Part shown: positions 11,389 to 25,530 of the stretch, piece by piece
How the letters are laid out: every line of letters begins with the position of its first letter
Numbering within the stretch: position 1 is the first letter of the stretch
Assembly (NCBI RefSeq): GCF_051020765.1
Contig: NC_134937.1
Span: forward strand, 13,322,947 to 13,386,946
DNA: 64,000 bases
Origin: Lasioglossum baleicum
Taxonomy: Eukaryota; Arthropoda; Insecta; Hymenoptera; Halictidae
Reading direction: 5' to 3'
The notes under the pieces: generated by a model
Database searches by the model: none
What the model was told of the DNA's origin: nothing
The model's input: the letters and a program-made list of their open reading frames with translations, nothing else
Position numbers and translations under genes: made by a program

Positions 11389-14300
11389 GCGATCCGATAG
11401 CGCCGCCTCGCGAGCTGGATCTAGAGAGTTTGGATCGATTGATGAATCGGGAGAAGGAGGGGTTCGTGGACCCCCCTGGAGCAGACGATGGCAAGGTCTT
11501 CGAGACGTTGAACTTGATGCCCAAATCAAAAACAGCCCGAGATGCGTCGCAATGTTTGTATTGGGTCAATCATCCTTATTCGCGCCATAAGTTAGTCCTA
11601 ATACGTCACACAGAATAGAAGAGTCTAGATTTAAAAAGTCCCATCAGTGATTGCTACCCTAATCTTACCCATCATGCCGAGAACGCTCCTAGATGCTCAG
11701 ATAGCTATCTAAGGCGGATTCGCACACTTTTAAATAGTTTTCTCCTTCCGCTATTACGATCGTATTTGAAATTTTGATGAAATATTTTCAGTTTTATATA
11801 ATTTGAACATTCTTCTGATTTTAATTGAATCAAGATAGCTTTGATTTAACATTTTAAATTTGAAGACAAATTTCAAGAAAGTGGTGCCAAATAAAATCCT
11901 ATTTTCATTGGTAACAACTAGACTGCTGATGTTCATGCAATTTTCAATTGTTGTAGACAAATTTTAAGAAAGTGATACCAAATAAAATTCTATTTTCATT
12001 GGTAATAGCATTTGTAGATCCATAATAAATAAAAATCGTACTAAATTCTGTCGAATTTAGCTCCAGCGGTTTTTAAAAATTTTTATAAACCATAAGTGCA
12101 TAAAGATCCACAGTCTTAATTGGGATTGCAAACCCTAATATGTGAATGAAACGAAAAGTTTCATCCGAAACAGCAACTCATTCGACATACCAAGAACGCT
12201 GGCTGCTTAAATAGTCGTCTGGAATTTTAATTGTTCCTCAATTAAAGTAACGAAGGGACACATATATTGCTCCGGCAATTTTGACCAATCGAATATAGGC
12301 CACACGAACAATAAGATGTCCGAGAACCAATCGACGGCGCAATGAATCGCGCACGACACTAATTACCTAATGAATCGCGAGTGATTTGTAACCTAATTTC
12401 ACCGAGAGCTCTGTAAAACTAGTTTGATTGCTAATCGTCGAGTAATTGACTGATCCGCGATCGGCATTGCTTTCGCGAGGAAAGAATTTATGGGTTCAGG
12501 GACTTGAAAACCTATTCTGAATGATCGATTGATTAATTCTCAATTTGCACAGGTTCCTCTGCCTTCTTCCCTCGTTCCAAGCAATACGAATTATGGTACA
12601 TTCGCGACAGACGACGAAAAGACGGTGGAGAATTGACTGCGACGATGGAAGAACTCCAGAAAACAGAAAAGATTGATAAGTAAATGGTCTATTTATTTGT
12701 CGTGAGTATCACAGTAGAGATAGAGCAGTATTTTGCACAGGATTGCAACGAATGGCGAAGCTTGTGGCTATCTTAAACCGCCATTTTGGTGGGGCGAAGA
12801 GACTACAAGATCCAAAAGCCTTCCGGTTGGCGATATCGATGAGTATGCTTACAAAAAATTGCAAGAATCCCAGCAAGATAGCAGAAAGATCAGCGAGAGG
12901 CTTCAGATGGACCATCCGAAGAAGTATATACCTGGAGTGATCCATCGGATCAAGGTAAAGGAAAATTTCCAAAAAACGTTCCGTGCAAAATATTTTCGAC
13001 GATTATCGTGCTAGAAAAATTGGCGTTATTGCAACGCTTCGCTGGTTGTTTCTACTATGTTCAGTAGAGAATGTCAGTGCGACGTTACCTATGCAGTTTC
13101 CAGGAAAGTGCAGCCGGGTGCACGTTAACTGCGATAGTGTATAGTGTATATTGTATATGATTCGTCCGCGAAACGGCCACCGTGAGAACGCCGCATCTGC
13201 GGAATTAAATATCCGGGGGAATTGTATGAACGAAGGCCTTTGATGCTGCCATAACCTTCCCCTCGCGAACATTATCTGCGCTGTGTCGCAAAAATCTTGA
13301 CGTTTGATTACCGAGTTGCGTAAAACGGATCAAGGTCGGAGAGCTCTCTCGCTACCGTGAAAAGTGAACGTTCTTCGCGGTTCCAATTATGGAATTAACA
13401 TTTCTTGATCGTCGATCAATAGATCCTTCGAAACTCTATGTATAATCAAACACGTTCTCTCGTTGTAACAATATCTTCGATAAAGATCGAAACTCTCAAC
13501 TCGTCCACGTTCGGTGTAGATACATTATAGTGTGTACGCTCAACTGTCATTCCGTGATAACGACTTGTTATCGCTGCATGTGTGGACTGTGTACGCATCT
13601 GTGTGCGATTATTAGTTTGACAGTCAAACACGGATTATTAACGGAGCGTTCTAACGACAAATTACTGATTTCTTCTGTTTAAAAATTAGGGGAGCCCCAG
13701 AGTACAATTTTCATTTTCAAATTGAATTAAAAACGATCAATATCTGATTTCTTCCGTTTAAAAATTAGGAGAGCCTCAGGGTATAATTTTCATTAAAAAG
13801 CAGCGTGAAATTTAATCAATTGGACGATTTGTAAATTAATTACAGCGGTCACAGAGTGGTAATGAGTTTGAAATGTTACCAATTTCGTTCCAATCGCAGT
13901 TTGTTGTACAGAAAGTCTCCCACGAGCTTAGAAAAATGGCGGCGCAATATGTGTAGTATTTGTGCTGCTCATTGATGCTCTACGTCACCGTGTGCACAGA
14001 GTCACGTGCGTTTTGCATTGGATACATATTAAGGTTGTGTAATTACTACCGGAGAACTGTGCGTGGCAAACGCGCAGTGCAAATATCGCGAAAATGGATA
14101 CGTAAGACACACTGAGCGTTATCGTTCCAGTTCTGCTCATCATGGGTATCAGAATGTGCATATCATTTTTCATCCGCTAAGAATAACATTTTCATTGCAT
14201 GAACGACTGAAATAATTTACTTTCGACCCCATTTTGATTAACAGATTTTAATCATTTCACTGTTGTCCTTTGCCATAAATGCGTAAAATCAATTTTGCCA

Positions 14301-14775
14301 GAATTCAGAGGATACAAGCATGAAGGATGTTCTGGACCAAGTAGATTCCTTCAAAGTGACGTTAAGACTGGACAAAGTGCCGAAAAATGGCCCATCTGCT
14401 GACATATATTCCCATCCCGTGAAAAAACCTAGCAAGTATTCTTAGCGTTCTCTACTTGTTCAAGTTACACACTTTGATGATGCCAGTCCAAGAAAAATGA
14501 TTTATTCCGCAGCGACGTCGCTGCAGCGGGATGCAAAATGTAAGGACAATGATAAACCTCTTCACGATAACGATAGGCGATGGCAGCCGGTCTACGACAA
14601 GATAGGCTTTACGGGAACAGACCTCGAACTACAGTCAGAACTGCGAAAATTATCGAAACCGTTTTCACACGAGCTGCACAAATGGTACTCTGAGAATAAG
14701 CCCACGGAGCTCGTGCAACCTGTGAAGTGGACGGGAAAGAGACCGATTCCGGAAATGAGGTTCTCACATTTGTGA
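11389..14775 (+). CDS. multi-exon gene of unknown function, 5' end not found
   Basis: Five exons: 11389-11590, 12553-12679, 12741-12954, 14302-14435 and 14487-14775 (TGA end). Joins 2-3, 3-4 and 4-5 are phase-consistent with good splice sites; intron 4 is about 51 bp. The join from exon 1 to exon 2 does not fit (phase 2 donor, phase 1 acceptor), so a small exon is probably missing there, and a start exon upstream. Readable segments include GDPIAPPRELDLESLDRLMN, RSKQYELWYIRDRRRKDGG, KPPFWWGEE, HPKKYIPGVIHRIK and KWTGKRPIPEMRFSHL. The product is hydrophilic and rich in Lys, Pro, Trp and Tyr, with no signal peptide or membrane segment. That style is seen in sperm and ciliary microtubule-bound proteins, but I do not recognise a family and assign no function. 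Confidence 0.7.
11921..12116. mobile_element. MITE of the GACTGCGGATC family, in an intron
   Basis: Left end GACTGCTGATGTTCATGCA after TA at 11919-11920; right end TGCATAAAGATCCACAGTC. Same family as the copies at 16623, 17015, 30898 and 45324. A second partial copy of the inner sequence (AAATTTCAAGAAAGTGG) lies just upstream (about 11860-11915), suggesting nesting. Confidence 0.75.
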
Positions 14776-16622
14776 AATGTGCCTCTCCGATTAAAATGAG
14801 CAGAAAGAAAGAGATTTTTAGTAATATCTTCCTCATTCATGGAAAGCAAAGCAGGAAAATGTTCGATGCTCGTCTCCAGAAGCATTTGGTCACTTTCGAA
14901 TCCGAATGAGGTTAAAACCACACGCACGTTACAGCAAAGTAGAAGCCTTATCATAGTTGATAGGAAGATACCAAACACACTAAAAATTATGTCACAATTT
15001 TTCAGCGATAAGCTACGCACACGATCAACTACCTGGTTCGATCAAACAATCTGTTTGATCGATAAAAATCGACTCTGTTTGGTTGATTAATAAGCTTCAC
15101 GCATCGTCGGATTAATAGAATTAGTAGACGATGCCAAGTATCTCTTTTCGCACAACCGATTTTCCGCGCGGTCTTACTATTAAATTACGCTTCCTAGATT
15201 ACATTTCCTTTTTCGCATGGTGCTTGCGGATTGCGGATTCAGCAACTGCCACGCCATCGACGGTACGAATAACTGCGTTGTTACCGTGTTCTTTGGTATT
15301 CTGAATTTTATTTCAATTTTTATTTACCTCGGTTTCGATAAAAAATCTGTAGCAAAAGTATTTCTTTATAACTGCAACCATTCATGAACGTACGTTGAAG
15401 ATACAATATACTTGTTTTATTGGCGGTGTTACAATTAGGCTGAGAATGATTGTAGTTATTTATCAGCGGTAATTTTTAATTGTGCTAAATCGTTGCGTTA
15501 TAATTTATCTTTGCTCGCTGACAGAAATGGGTTAATGTTATTCCTAAAACAAGAAACGCGTCCCCGCGAAAATTAAATATCGAACATGAGCTCGACTTGA
15601 TGTATAGTATGCCCAATGTGTCAAATTACGTCTCATTGATTGTAAGCGCGGTTATTGATGAACCCGAGGCACGCTTGAACGCGTACGCTCACGTGTATCG
15701 CGAATCCCGATTAAGTTCTCAACAAGTCTTTTATTAAATTTATCTCGCGCAAAATAACTTGCATGTCCGAACTTTGAAAAATTATTATTCTACGTTCCGC
15801 GTACTATTATCAATTCTTATTCAAATCTCCCATTAATAAAAATCTTTTGAATGACTTCTTTTCAATTCACTGTGAAATTATTTTCGGGAACTGGGTCAAG
15901 TCACTGCTCTTTTTTTAAGTAAAAAAAATAGAAAAAGAATGACGGAGAATGGATTGTGTGGACTGGGATTGTCCCAATTCCCAGAAACACCCTGTATACA
16001 TAATCATTAATTCTTATTTGACGATTGGCCATATAATTAAAAATCGTTTCAAAGATTCTTCTACGAATCAGAAAAACATTATGCAACGTAATGCAGCAGA
16101 TTACAAATCGGTTATCAACAAACATTGAGAAATGTGTTGCATCAGCCTTATCGAACGAAATAGCGCATAATGATCGTGCCCGAGCAAGAAGTTCAGAGAG
16201 TGTCGGTATAGAAGCCGTACACTATCATTAAATATTATTGACAGTGATCAAAATTCTTAATTGATTGTTAACTCAATTGGCTGACATTTCAAGCTTGCGG
16301 GCCGCGTCGCGTCGTCGTGTGTAGTGTGTGTAGTCTAGCGTACCGCTGCAATATCCCTCCCAGGATTTCATCATGCTTCGTCTACCCACGTGCTCGCTGG
16401 GCGTTTTCGCGCGAAAACCGCGCCTAAATGGTTAGCATTAAACTAGATAAAGCCGAGATACCATAATCTACCGTTAGACTTCACAAGAATTTTTCTAGCA
16501 ACCGAACAGGACATGTTACTTGGCGAACTGTGCAATTAACACGTTGAAACGTCAACTGAATTGCAATCGAAACAACAAACAAATTTTTATACCATACAGA
16601 AACTGATAGGATAAAAATTAAT

Positions 16623-16996
16623 GACTGCGGATGTTTACGCAATTTTTAATTTTCGCAGGCAAATTTCAAGAAAGCGGGAACAAATATGAAATCTTATTTT
16701 CTTACTTTCTTCACTTATGTATAGGGACGCTCTCTAAAAACCGATAACTGTTTTAACTTTTAGTATTTTCTCTGCAATTCCGACAAAACTTGCAATTTTT
16801 CTCAAAAAAGTTCAAATCGTATAATCCAATATTAATAAAGTTATCGCCTTTTTTAAACAGTATCCAGAAATTAGTGGGAGTCAGTGTATATATATAGATC
16901 TGCAACAAATAAAAATCTTATTCTATTCTGTAAGATTCTGTATTGTAGCATTTTTGAACATTTCTAGAACCCATAAATGCATAAAGATCCGCAGTT
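16623..16996. mobile_element. long GACTGCGGATC-family element
   Basis: Starts GACTGCGGATGTTTACGCA and ends TGCATAAAGATCCGCAGTT followed by TA. About 374 bp. The interior includes AAATTTCAAGAAAGCGG, shared with the copy at 11921, and an AT-rich block (16740-16860) also found near 49340-49480. Confidence 0.7.
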
Positions 16997-17014
16997 TAAT
17001 CTTAATCATCACTA

Positions 17015-17195
17015 GACTGCGGATCTTCATGTATTTATGGCTCATAGAATTTTCAAAAAATGCCAGAATATCAAATTCGATAGAACTAAGTACGATTTTT
17101 ATTTGCTTTGGAACTACAAGGCTGTTCCTATTAAAAAAAGAATTTGATTTCATTCCACTTTTTAAAAATTGGAAATTGCATAAACATCCGCAGTC
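17015..17195. mobile_element. GACTGCGGATC-family MITE with TA duplication
   Basis: 181 bp. Left end GACTGCGGATCTTCATGTA after TA (17013-17014); right end TGCATAAACATCCGCAGTC before TA (17196-17197). It lies only 18 bp after the end of the preceding family member, so two elements sit end to end. Confidence 0.85.
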
Positions 17196-17589
17196 TAATA
17201 TCACCAACAACAATCCCAAAATCTAACCTTTCTTATCAAATATCAGTTTGAACAACACTTCGCACGTCGACGCCGTCTTTCAAACACCGGAAGTGGTTGA
17301 GCCAATCAGACCGGCGAGTCCGATATCCTCGGAAACTTTCTGACGCAACAAATCTCGACTGAAGAACATTGACAATGGCCAGCGAGTCGATTTAAATAAT
17401 TAATGAATCGATTGTCGGATAAAAAAATATGGTCGATCACGAATCTGAATAAAAATTGAAGAAAGCGAACCGATCATCGATCAAGCACGTTGCTCGACCT
17501 CTGGTGGTCGGCTGGTGAATCATGGCGGACGCTCTTCCGGGGACAAAAACTCGGTTTATTCTTGCACGGCGTGGTTCCTCGAGTCAGTC

Positions 17590-17847
17590 TCGTTCGGTCC
17601 GTAGTCGTGTCGTCGTGGTACGCCGGTACGTGTCTGTCGTTGGTACGTTCTGGTGCCTTTTTTTCGGAAATTTCACAAGTACATAGTACATCCAGACGTC
17701 TTGAGAACAGATATATCTGCGAGAACCCTATTCATCGGCCAACCAGCGTACCGGCGTTCGCCCAAGGGATGAATTAAACGTCAGACACACCGAGATCGAT
17801 CGTACCCACGTTGCTTTCGTTTTCATCCTGCACGTGCGCAGACCACA
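17590..17847 (+). promoter_or_regulatory. possible promoter and non-coding first exon
   Basis: TCAGTCTCGTTCGG resembles an arthropod initiator (TCAGT) with downstream GTCG-rich sequence. A strong donor (CCACAG then GTACGT) sits at 17847/17848. The transporter gene downstream needs an untranslated 5' exon, which makes this a candidate, about 11.6 kb upstream. No direct evidence. Confidence 0.22.
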
Positions 17848-19829
17848 GGTACGTGTCCGTTCCCAAATTTACAAGTCGATGGACATTATTAGACACTGTC
17901 TGGCACTATTTAAAGTGGCCGCGCTCCCGATCTTAATTAGAAAATAAACGACGCGTCGTCGAACGAAACGAACTTCGACAACTGAGGGTGTACGTTTTAC
18001 TGCGGTATTTTTTCACAGTGAGATTGAAATACGTACAAATGAATATTTTGCACCGAATAAATGTGTAGAATTCAATGATAATGTATTCTCGCTGACGAGG
18101 CAAACAGAATTGTAATCATTCTCATATTTTTAAGTTTCTCGCGACTTGAATAACATTCTTCGTAAAAGGTAGAAGAAGTTTTCTTCTATCTCGATCACCG
18201 AAGAACTGTGTAAATTGCATAGAGGAAAGTTTTTTTTATTATTCATATACCTACTACTATACAATAAAAATATAAAAAGAAACTTCTCTTTCTTTTTTAA
18301 TTTAAAAATGAAGCGGATTACTCAAAAAAAAATTACGGAAAAATTAAGCAGAGAAAATCGAAACCCTTCACAGGGACGACACCTTATGCACCGTACTGAC
18401 TTTGTTGTATTTTGAAAAATTGATTATGCGTAGTATGTAATACGTAACCCCTAAAATCGAGTTTTTACTTTTCCTTAAAGGTTAAATTGTAAAATATGTA
18501 TACAATAAAAATAAATTGTAGTGCAAGAGGTTAATGAGAATTACATATGTAGAATGTTTGGAACCTGCATGGTTTTGTCATGGTCTCGGAAAATTTTAAG
18601 CAGCGTGTAGACGCGGAGGTTTAGTGATAATTTAGTATTCGGAGTTGTTTCCCTGCCGCGCGTCGGCCCGATTGATAACGAAAACGACACGCAGTGTATT
18701 CTCGTATTTGAACCAGAACGCCACCCAATCTCCGGCGTTATCGTAATTTACAACTGGATCTGTTCGTTGCGCTTTTCTACCCCTGAATATCAACGATCGG
18801 GAAGGTATTTTAAGAATTCGTTTCACGCGTGGTCAACCATCTGCCTTCGAGCATTATTCGTGACGGGTACAACGTACACCGTTAACCCCTACGTTGATCT
18901 CCACTGCAACAATTCGAACTTGTTCCGTCGTTCATAATTTACTAGACGATGTAGAAAATTACACAGAAGTAACATACATCAAAGTTCTTTGTATTATAAG
19001 GAAGAATGAAAGATAACCTTCGCATCATTAATCTTTTCTTGCATTGTGTTCCAACTAGAACAATTCCAGTTTCAATATATGTATATTGTTGCATATATGC
19101 ATACTTCTTAGACTAATTGCTTTTAACAGTGTATTCTAAGAAGCTTTTGGTAATAATAACTAGAATATATGAGGTCGTTCGGACAGTATTTTCGTTTTTT
19201 GTGTAGAGATGGTATTGTTTCGAATTAAATGACTTTCCAAACAACCTGATAATATTTCATGGAATAAAAATATGTTAAGAAATTGTCTTCTAAAAGAAAC
19301 TTAATAGATTCCATAATATAACAATGAAGTGATTTTCTAGAATTGATATACATATAATATTGTAGGTACATAGTTCATTCTCATTTCCCAGCTACATACT
19401 AATGTTAGAAATACAGCAGTAGAAAATGTTATCTTGTGTCGGTTCTAACGGGTTAATGGAAGAGCTGCAGACGATTTTCGAGGAAAGATAATACGATTCC
19501 ATAGGAATTCTTCGCGACGGTTGTAACAGTACGTTCTAACTAACTCGAACGATCTACCACATTCGAAAAACCTTCCTAACTGTCCCACCACGTATCCCAA
19601 CAGGTAATATGTAGTACAAAAATAAAACCATAACATCTAATACAATCAAGTATAACAATATTCAAACTTTAATGAATTGCCGTCGCAACAAAACACGGTC
19701 ACGCGCATTCTTAAAATATTCAAGCTAACGGTAACTTCATACCTGATACTACTATCGAAAACCGAACATACATCACCTTGAAACGATAGGAGCCACGCGA
19801 TGTTTGTATACGTAATACTTGGAGGTTTG

Positions 19830-20061
19830 TCGGACACATAGACATATAGAGATAGACTGCGCGGCCTGTACGAAGCGCTGAAGCCCACAATGGCGGCAAA
19901 AAACAAAAATAAAACATCAATAAATACATCAATTGGAAAGAGAGCGCTATGGACCCCGGCTAATGCTCTCTCTCTCACTCTTTGTACCGCGCGCCGCCAT
20001 TGTGGGCTTCAACTCGCCCATAAGACGGCGCAGTCTATCTCTATATGTCTATGGTCGGACA
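19830..20061. mobile_element. foldback/MITE with two-part inverted arms
   Basis: Outer arms: 19830-19863 pairs with 20029-20061 (the ATAGACATATAGAGATAGAC / GTCTATCTCTATATGTCTAT region). Inner arms: GAAGCCCACAATGGCGGC at about 19878-19895 pairs with GCCGCCATTGTGGGCTTC at 19992-20009. Total about 232 bp, no coding content. Superfamily not clear. Confidence 0.75.
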
Positions 20062-23000
20062 TAATTCGTTAACCTAAAAAGAAAATAAACCAGGCTTTGC
20101 ACAAGTGCGCGCCGAGGTTTACACAAGTGATTCAAACGTGAAAATAACACATGGTGACGTCTCGCATGACGTCAATTGAGAAAATCGTCGTCTGGGGATT
20201 CCGGTGGATGTACAGTTACAGTAGCGTTTCCGTAACTGTCGTATCGTCGCGTCAGATGCTACATTATTTGTTGGTTGTTCATACTTGACTGGTTCCACGG
20301 GTGATCCCTCCAGTGGGGGGGGATAAAATTTTGGCAGTTATGGCAGAGGTTATTGCCGACATAAATTTGTACACGAGAATCCTAACGTGTGTTTCATCAG
20401 AAAACTCACACCGCGGCGTCGAACACGTGGAGTCTAAGTTTGTGTGTGGACTTGTATGGCTCGTGACGAGCGTTGGTTCGTGCGGAGCGTCGCATGATGT
20501 AACTTTGCATCGATATTTCGGACTCGTGTTCTTCTGGCGCTATACCTGTGCAGAATGCACCGGCGACGGATTCACGTGCTGCTTTACTGCCTCGTGGGAA
20601 TTTTGATTGCGTTCCGCGTTGTTGTATTTAATTATGACTGTCTTACAATTAGAAGACAGAATCTCAGGCCTGTGCTATCATTCAATGGCGACATTGACCG
20701 TTCTTGTTTATATTTTGAGGGTCGTGCTGCGAAGGAACTACACACATTTCAAAGTTAACATACTAAACAGAGAGAAACGTATAGCTCTTCATTCTATGCT
20801 TGAGAAATCAATATTTAGAGGTGTATTATTTTTTTACCGCCGCTGGGGCTTTTTCTAGCGGTGCACTTGGTAATTATAATATTTCAGTAATTAGAATTTG
20901 GAGTATCACCGACCTCTTCGACAAGGAATATGATGTATGGCGACTAGTCTTGCTGTTCTGTAACTAACCGGACTGTCCAAAGAAAAATTGACCGAGGAAG
21001 ACTTGACACAAAGATTTCATCAATCTTTCTGACGCACCCAGTACACGTCACTTCGTTCGTTGCACCGAGCGACACAGAAATCGATTTCCCTTGTAATTAT
21101 GAATTCACCCTGTCCGGTGAATAGCAGCGTACCACATGTTCACGTCTTTCCATCAAATCATTTCATCAAGTTTTTTTAAAGAACATACGTCACTCAGGGA
21201 GAGAGCACGCGAATTAGTGCAGTCTAGCGATACGGTTTTATAAGCCGTTTCTTTCCCTTTACTATCGGCCATTAAAAGAGGAAATTCCGAAACCCATTGA
21301 CGTAATACTATCAGGTTGACGTAACGAACGAGCCAAATGTAACCGTTGAACTTGGTTATCAATCGGTCGAAAAGCTAAAAAGAAAGGCGGTTCACCTTTC
21401 ACCTTGCTTTTGTTGTTGTTCATCGTAGAGGTCACAGTGTATAGATTCATTGTTTTTTTAAGCTTTCTAAGGCTGAATATCCTATACAATTATTCTATAA
21501 TAATGAATTGATTATTAATCAATATCTTACGAAAATTACACACAACAAAATGTTTAACCCGTTCGTAAATATTTAATCAATTGCGAGACTGTTGAAGTGC
21601 AGACTCAAAACAGGAATTAGAAGATAGCAACACGTTTGTGTACAGTTTTGCGTCGTTACCAAATTAGGGAGCGCTTCTTGGAACTAGAGGAGCCTGTCTG
21701 GATCCAGTTTAGAGTCGACTTAGAAGGGATCGGACGGGATTAGTAGTCCCATGACCTCCGAAAGTTGTTCAGACTACCATAAGCATCCTCCATTGCTGTC
21801 TGGACCATGATCAGAGTGTTTTGAATGTTTCGACACCGTTGAACTTGGACTAAAGTTCCTTCAGCGATACACAGATGCATGTCGAAATAGCAATGAACGT
21901 GAAAGTAAACTTCGCAATGGGGAAACCGGTTGACACAAAACGAAACTACCCAGGAGTCTCCTTCTCGCCGTGCATAACTTCATTGACCTTGCACTCGCTC
22001 AACCTTATCGTGCGCAATCGTAACTAGATTGAGTTTCCTTATTACGTATTCGCATAACGGAATAATTTATGCGTCAAGACGGTTAAAGCTTCTTTTTTTA
22101 ATTACCAATGAAGTTGGACCAGCAGTTTTCGGAATTGATATATTGATATTTACAAAGTGAATGCGCGGTTTCATTGACGTGTTTTCGTTATCTGCGTCTG
22201 ATAAGATTCGCATCCATGGTTCTCTCGTTCATTATGTAATTGCACACTGTACAGAAACATCTATCGCTGATTATTTTCTGGTCTGTCAAATGAAAATTCT
22301 GACAGCAATCCTCGGTAAAGAATAATTGCATTGTGCAACGTACAGTTTGCACAGCTTTTTCGAGTAACATCAATCGACCGTGCGAACGAACCTTGACATC
22401 AACCCATGTGGCAACGAACTAGGAAACTTACCGAGGCGACCCAGATCGGGAACTTGTTCAGCAACATCGATCAAACTTTCATGCAGCTGGTTGAAATGTT
22501 GCATCACGTGCAAGTGTATCGACACGGTACACGTGAAGACACGCCGCGCTGTCAGTAAAAAAAAAATGAACAAGATCAAATTTTCAAGTGTGAAACGTGA
22601 GCAAATCTTATCGTCCCGCTGGCAGTGTAATTTAAATTTTATGTGCAGTATGACAGTGACACGTTCAACTGTTGCCATATTGTCTAGTAACAATATGTCG
22701 CATATGTATTAGAATATTTTTTGCGAGACACACAGATGATTTACTATCTTGTATTAAAATGTATTTTTTTATATCAGATGGCGCGCCGAGATAATTTACA
22801 GTGTTGTATATCAATGCGATTCTTCACAGATGATACAATAATGATAATTTATGATGTTGTATTAAAATGTTTTGTAACGGATTACATTGAAATGTTTCTT
22901 TTTTTAACTGAAGACACACAAAGGAAATTTGCGATCTTGCATTAAAACGTTTAAATATTTCAGTTTAGCTATAAATAGTTTGATTTCGAGCGAAATGTTG

Positions 23001-25269
23001 ATAGGATTAGAACTGTTTGTTTGTACAGTGATTACACGGTCCGAGATGTGCCAGTCATTCGTGTTAGTCACCGAGTTGTCATCTGAGGTGTAGCTGCCAA
23101 TTCAGTGTTTACCAACATGGGTTGCATTTCTCGACAATTGAGTGACGTTGTGAAATGGCAATGACATAGATGAAACGAGGAAAAAGTGGTCTAAAAAAAG
23201 CAACACTATGTATGTATATGTATATCATGTGTAGCGTACGATAAATCTACAAAAATTACTTTAGCCCGTCGCGAAAGAACCACAGCAGAGTTAAAAAAGC
23301 GACGTAAAATTAAAAAAAAAAAAAGAAAACATTCTTTTTCCGCAGCTTGCGAAAGACTATTGAACAATCGAAAGTTAAAGAGTGCCCTGCTTCCGCATAT
23401 CTTTCGCAAATGAAATTTTTTTCTTTTTCAAATTGCATGTTTCATTTACATACATAATTGTACTAGTTACAGCCAGATAATATCCAGTTAACGACTCGCT
23501 ACCTTTCACTCGCGTTTTTTGCGCTTCGTATCGAAAGATCACGCTTCGTAAAAATTATGATCACAGTAATTTCGAGTTTTTCTACAAGCTGGTGATTCAG
23601 TTAATCGGAAGCTTCCGGTTAATCGTCTAAACTTTGTCGATGAGAGTGAACAACGACTGTGAGTACGGCCAGAGCATGTTTTGTGAGATGAGCAACAGCG
23701 CAACAATGTCATCCGATGCGTTGTTGATATCGCGTTGTCTCTTGTCTGGGGTCAAGAAAACAATCGTGACGATAGCAATCCCCGTCGAATGGAAATTATC
23801 CGAAATTATCGTGCCAAGTATTTTCCATTCTGCGATGGTTTGTCTTTCTCCGAAATTAGATGGTAATGAGCAGGAACAAAGTTGACCGTAGTTAGGGAAA
23901 GGTTAACTCTGAAAGTTGAACGACCCAATTTCTAATGTAACGCTCGACCCGGTAATTATCGCTCTAACGAGGATAGATTAAAGATTAATTAATTGTATTG
24001 TGAAATTACAAGAATCGTCCGCGCGGTCTCTGTGATGGCTCGTTTTCTCTAATTCACAGTGGGCGAAAATAACTATTCGTAAACCAATGAATCTTTCTTT
24101 CAATTACCAATCCTCTCTCCGTGTAATGCCGGTGTTAACGACCAATTAAATCTTGCCGTTCCATGAAAATGTGTTTCGTTGAACCATAATTTTATATCCC
24201 ATATAGTTTTTATACGATTTTTAAAATGTACGTTCTCACTAAGGAGAACCAGAAGATGTTAAGAAATTACCGAACACATTTGTATTGACATATTCCAAGA
24301 ACCTTTACATAAAAGGAAGTTCTAATTGAAGATCCAACATGTTTTCACTAATGAAATGTCCAATCGAAGGCGTGTGACGTCGATATGCGAATTAACATAC
24401 AATCTTAAAAAGACGATAACTTTTTTATCATTGGACTTGATAACTTTTTGAATATTGGACTATACGACTCGAATGTTTTTGAGAAGTTATTGAATTTATT
24501 ATCGAATATTTAAAAAGTTATCGTCATGTCCGGAAGCTAAAAAGCTGCAGAATTGCGGCTCGTGTCTCGTGATCTAACCAGCAAGAGATCTATCAAATGC
24601 CACAATTACCCGAAGCTATTTCTGCGTGTGTTAGAGGCGAAACAGGTGTGAAATTGCCATTTGAAACACCACGCGCGTGCAGGTAGACCGCATCGTTGAC
24701 AGACTGGTTTTTCAAACGTGCTTGAATGCCAACAAATTACCACCTCGACTCCTTTTATCTTCTCTTTTCGCTCGACACAGTGTCGCGGTGTATTGAAACA
24801 ATAATTAAGCTCTATAATATTTAACGATAGGTTTCAGGTTACGAGATACCCACCTCCGCTCTTTAAATGTCGCGCGACGTGTATACAGTTCCGACGTCAT
24901 TTAAAGGAACTTTTCACCTTTGCGAAAATGTTGCTATTAACGGAAAACACTTTTTTTAAATGTCCTCTAGATTCACGGTTTTATTCCTTCGATAAAACGG
25001 CGAGGGGCAATTTTGTTCAGCAAGCTGTGTAGTACCAAGTAGTCATCGATGAGTCCAACAATGCTTTGCACTCTATCTGCAAAGAATAATAATTAGCAAG
25101 AATTTGATTATTCACTCCGCGACTTGTATGATCGCCACATTGAATTGCTCAACATGGCGCCTGTTGAGGCGTTTTTAAACAAATCCTCGATCGCTTCCGA
25201 GTACATATTTATCAGAAGTGGTAAATACAGGATGTTTTCGCAGTGTCACGCCGATTACTTCGCGTTATA

Positions 25270-25530
25270 AGTAGGCTGCGGATCTTCGTGCAGAATGGAA
25301 ATTGTCTGCGTAGATTTCAAGGAATAGGAACTAAATTGAATGTTATTTCTTCCTTTAATTATTGTAATAGGAGAGAAATCATATATTCATCTATTCAATT
25401 TTATTATCAAGTAGATATGTTCTTCGCACACGATAGTCATGATCTTCATAGTTTATTCGCAAGTGATTGCTGCAACGAAATACAATTTAAAGAGATACAG
25501 TTTAGTACAGCAATATTAAGACACGAATAG
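25270..25530. repeat. GACTGCGGATC-family copy, one end recognised
   Basis: TA then GGCTGCGGATCTTCGTGCA at 25272-25292 is a clear end. The interior (AAATTGAATGTTATTTCTTCC and ATTGTAATAG) matches 40007-40040, near another family end at 40106-40134. The other end of this copy is not evident. Confidence 0.55.

Noticed and set aside
16923..17226. Paired ORFs of 90-98 codons on opposite strands
   Set aside because: They look alike because they read through the inverted ends of two adjacent MITEs.
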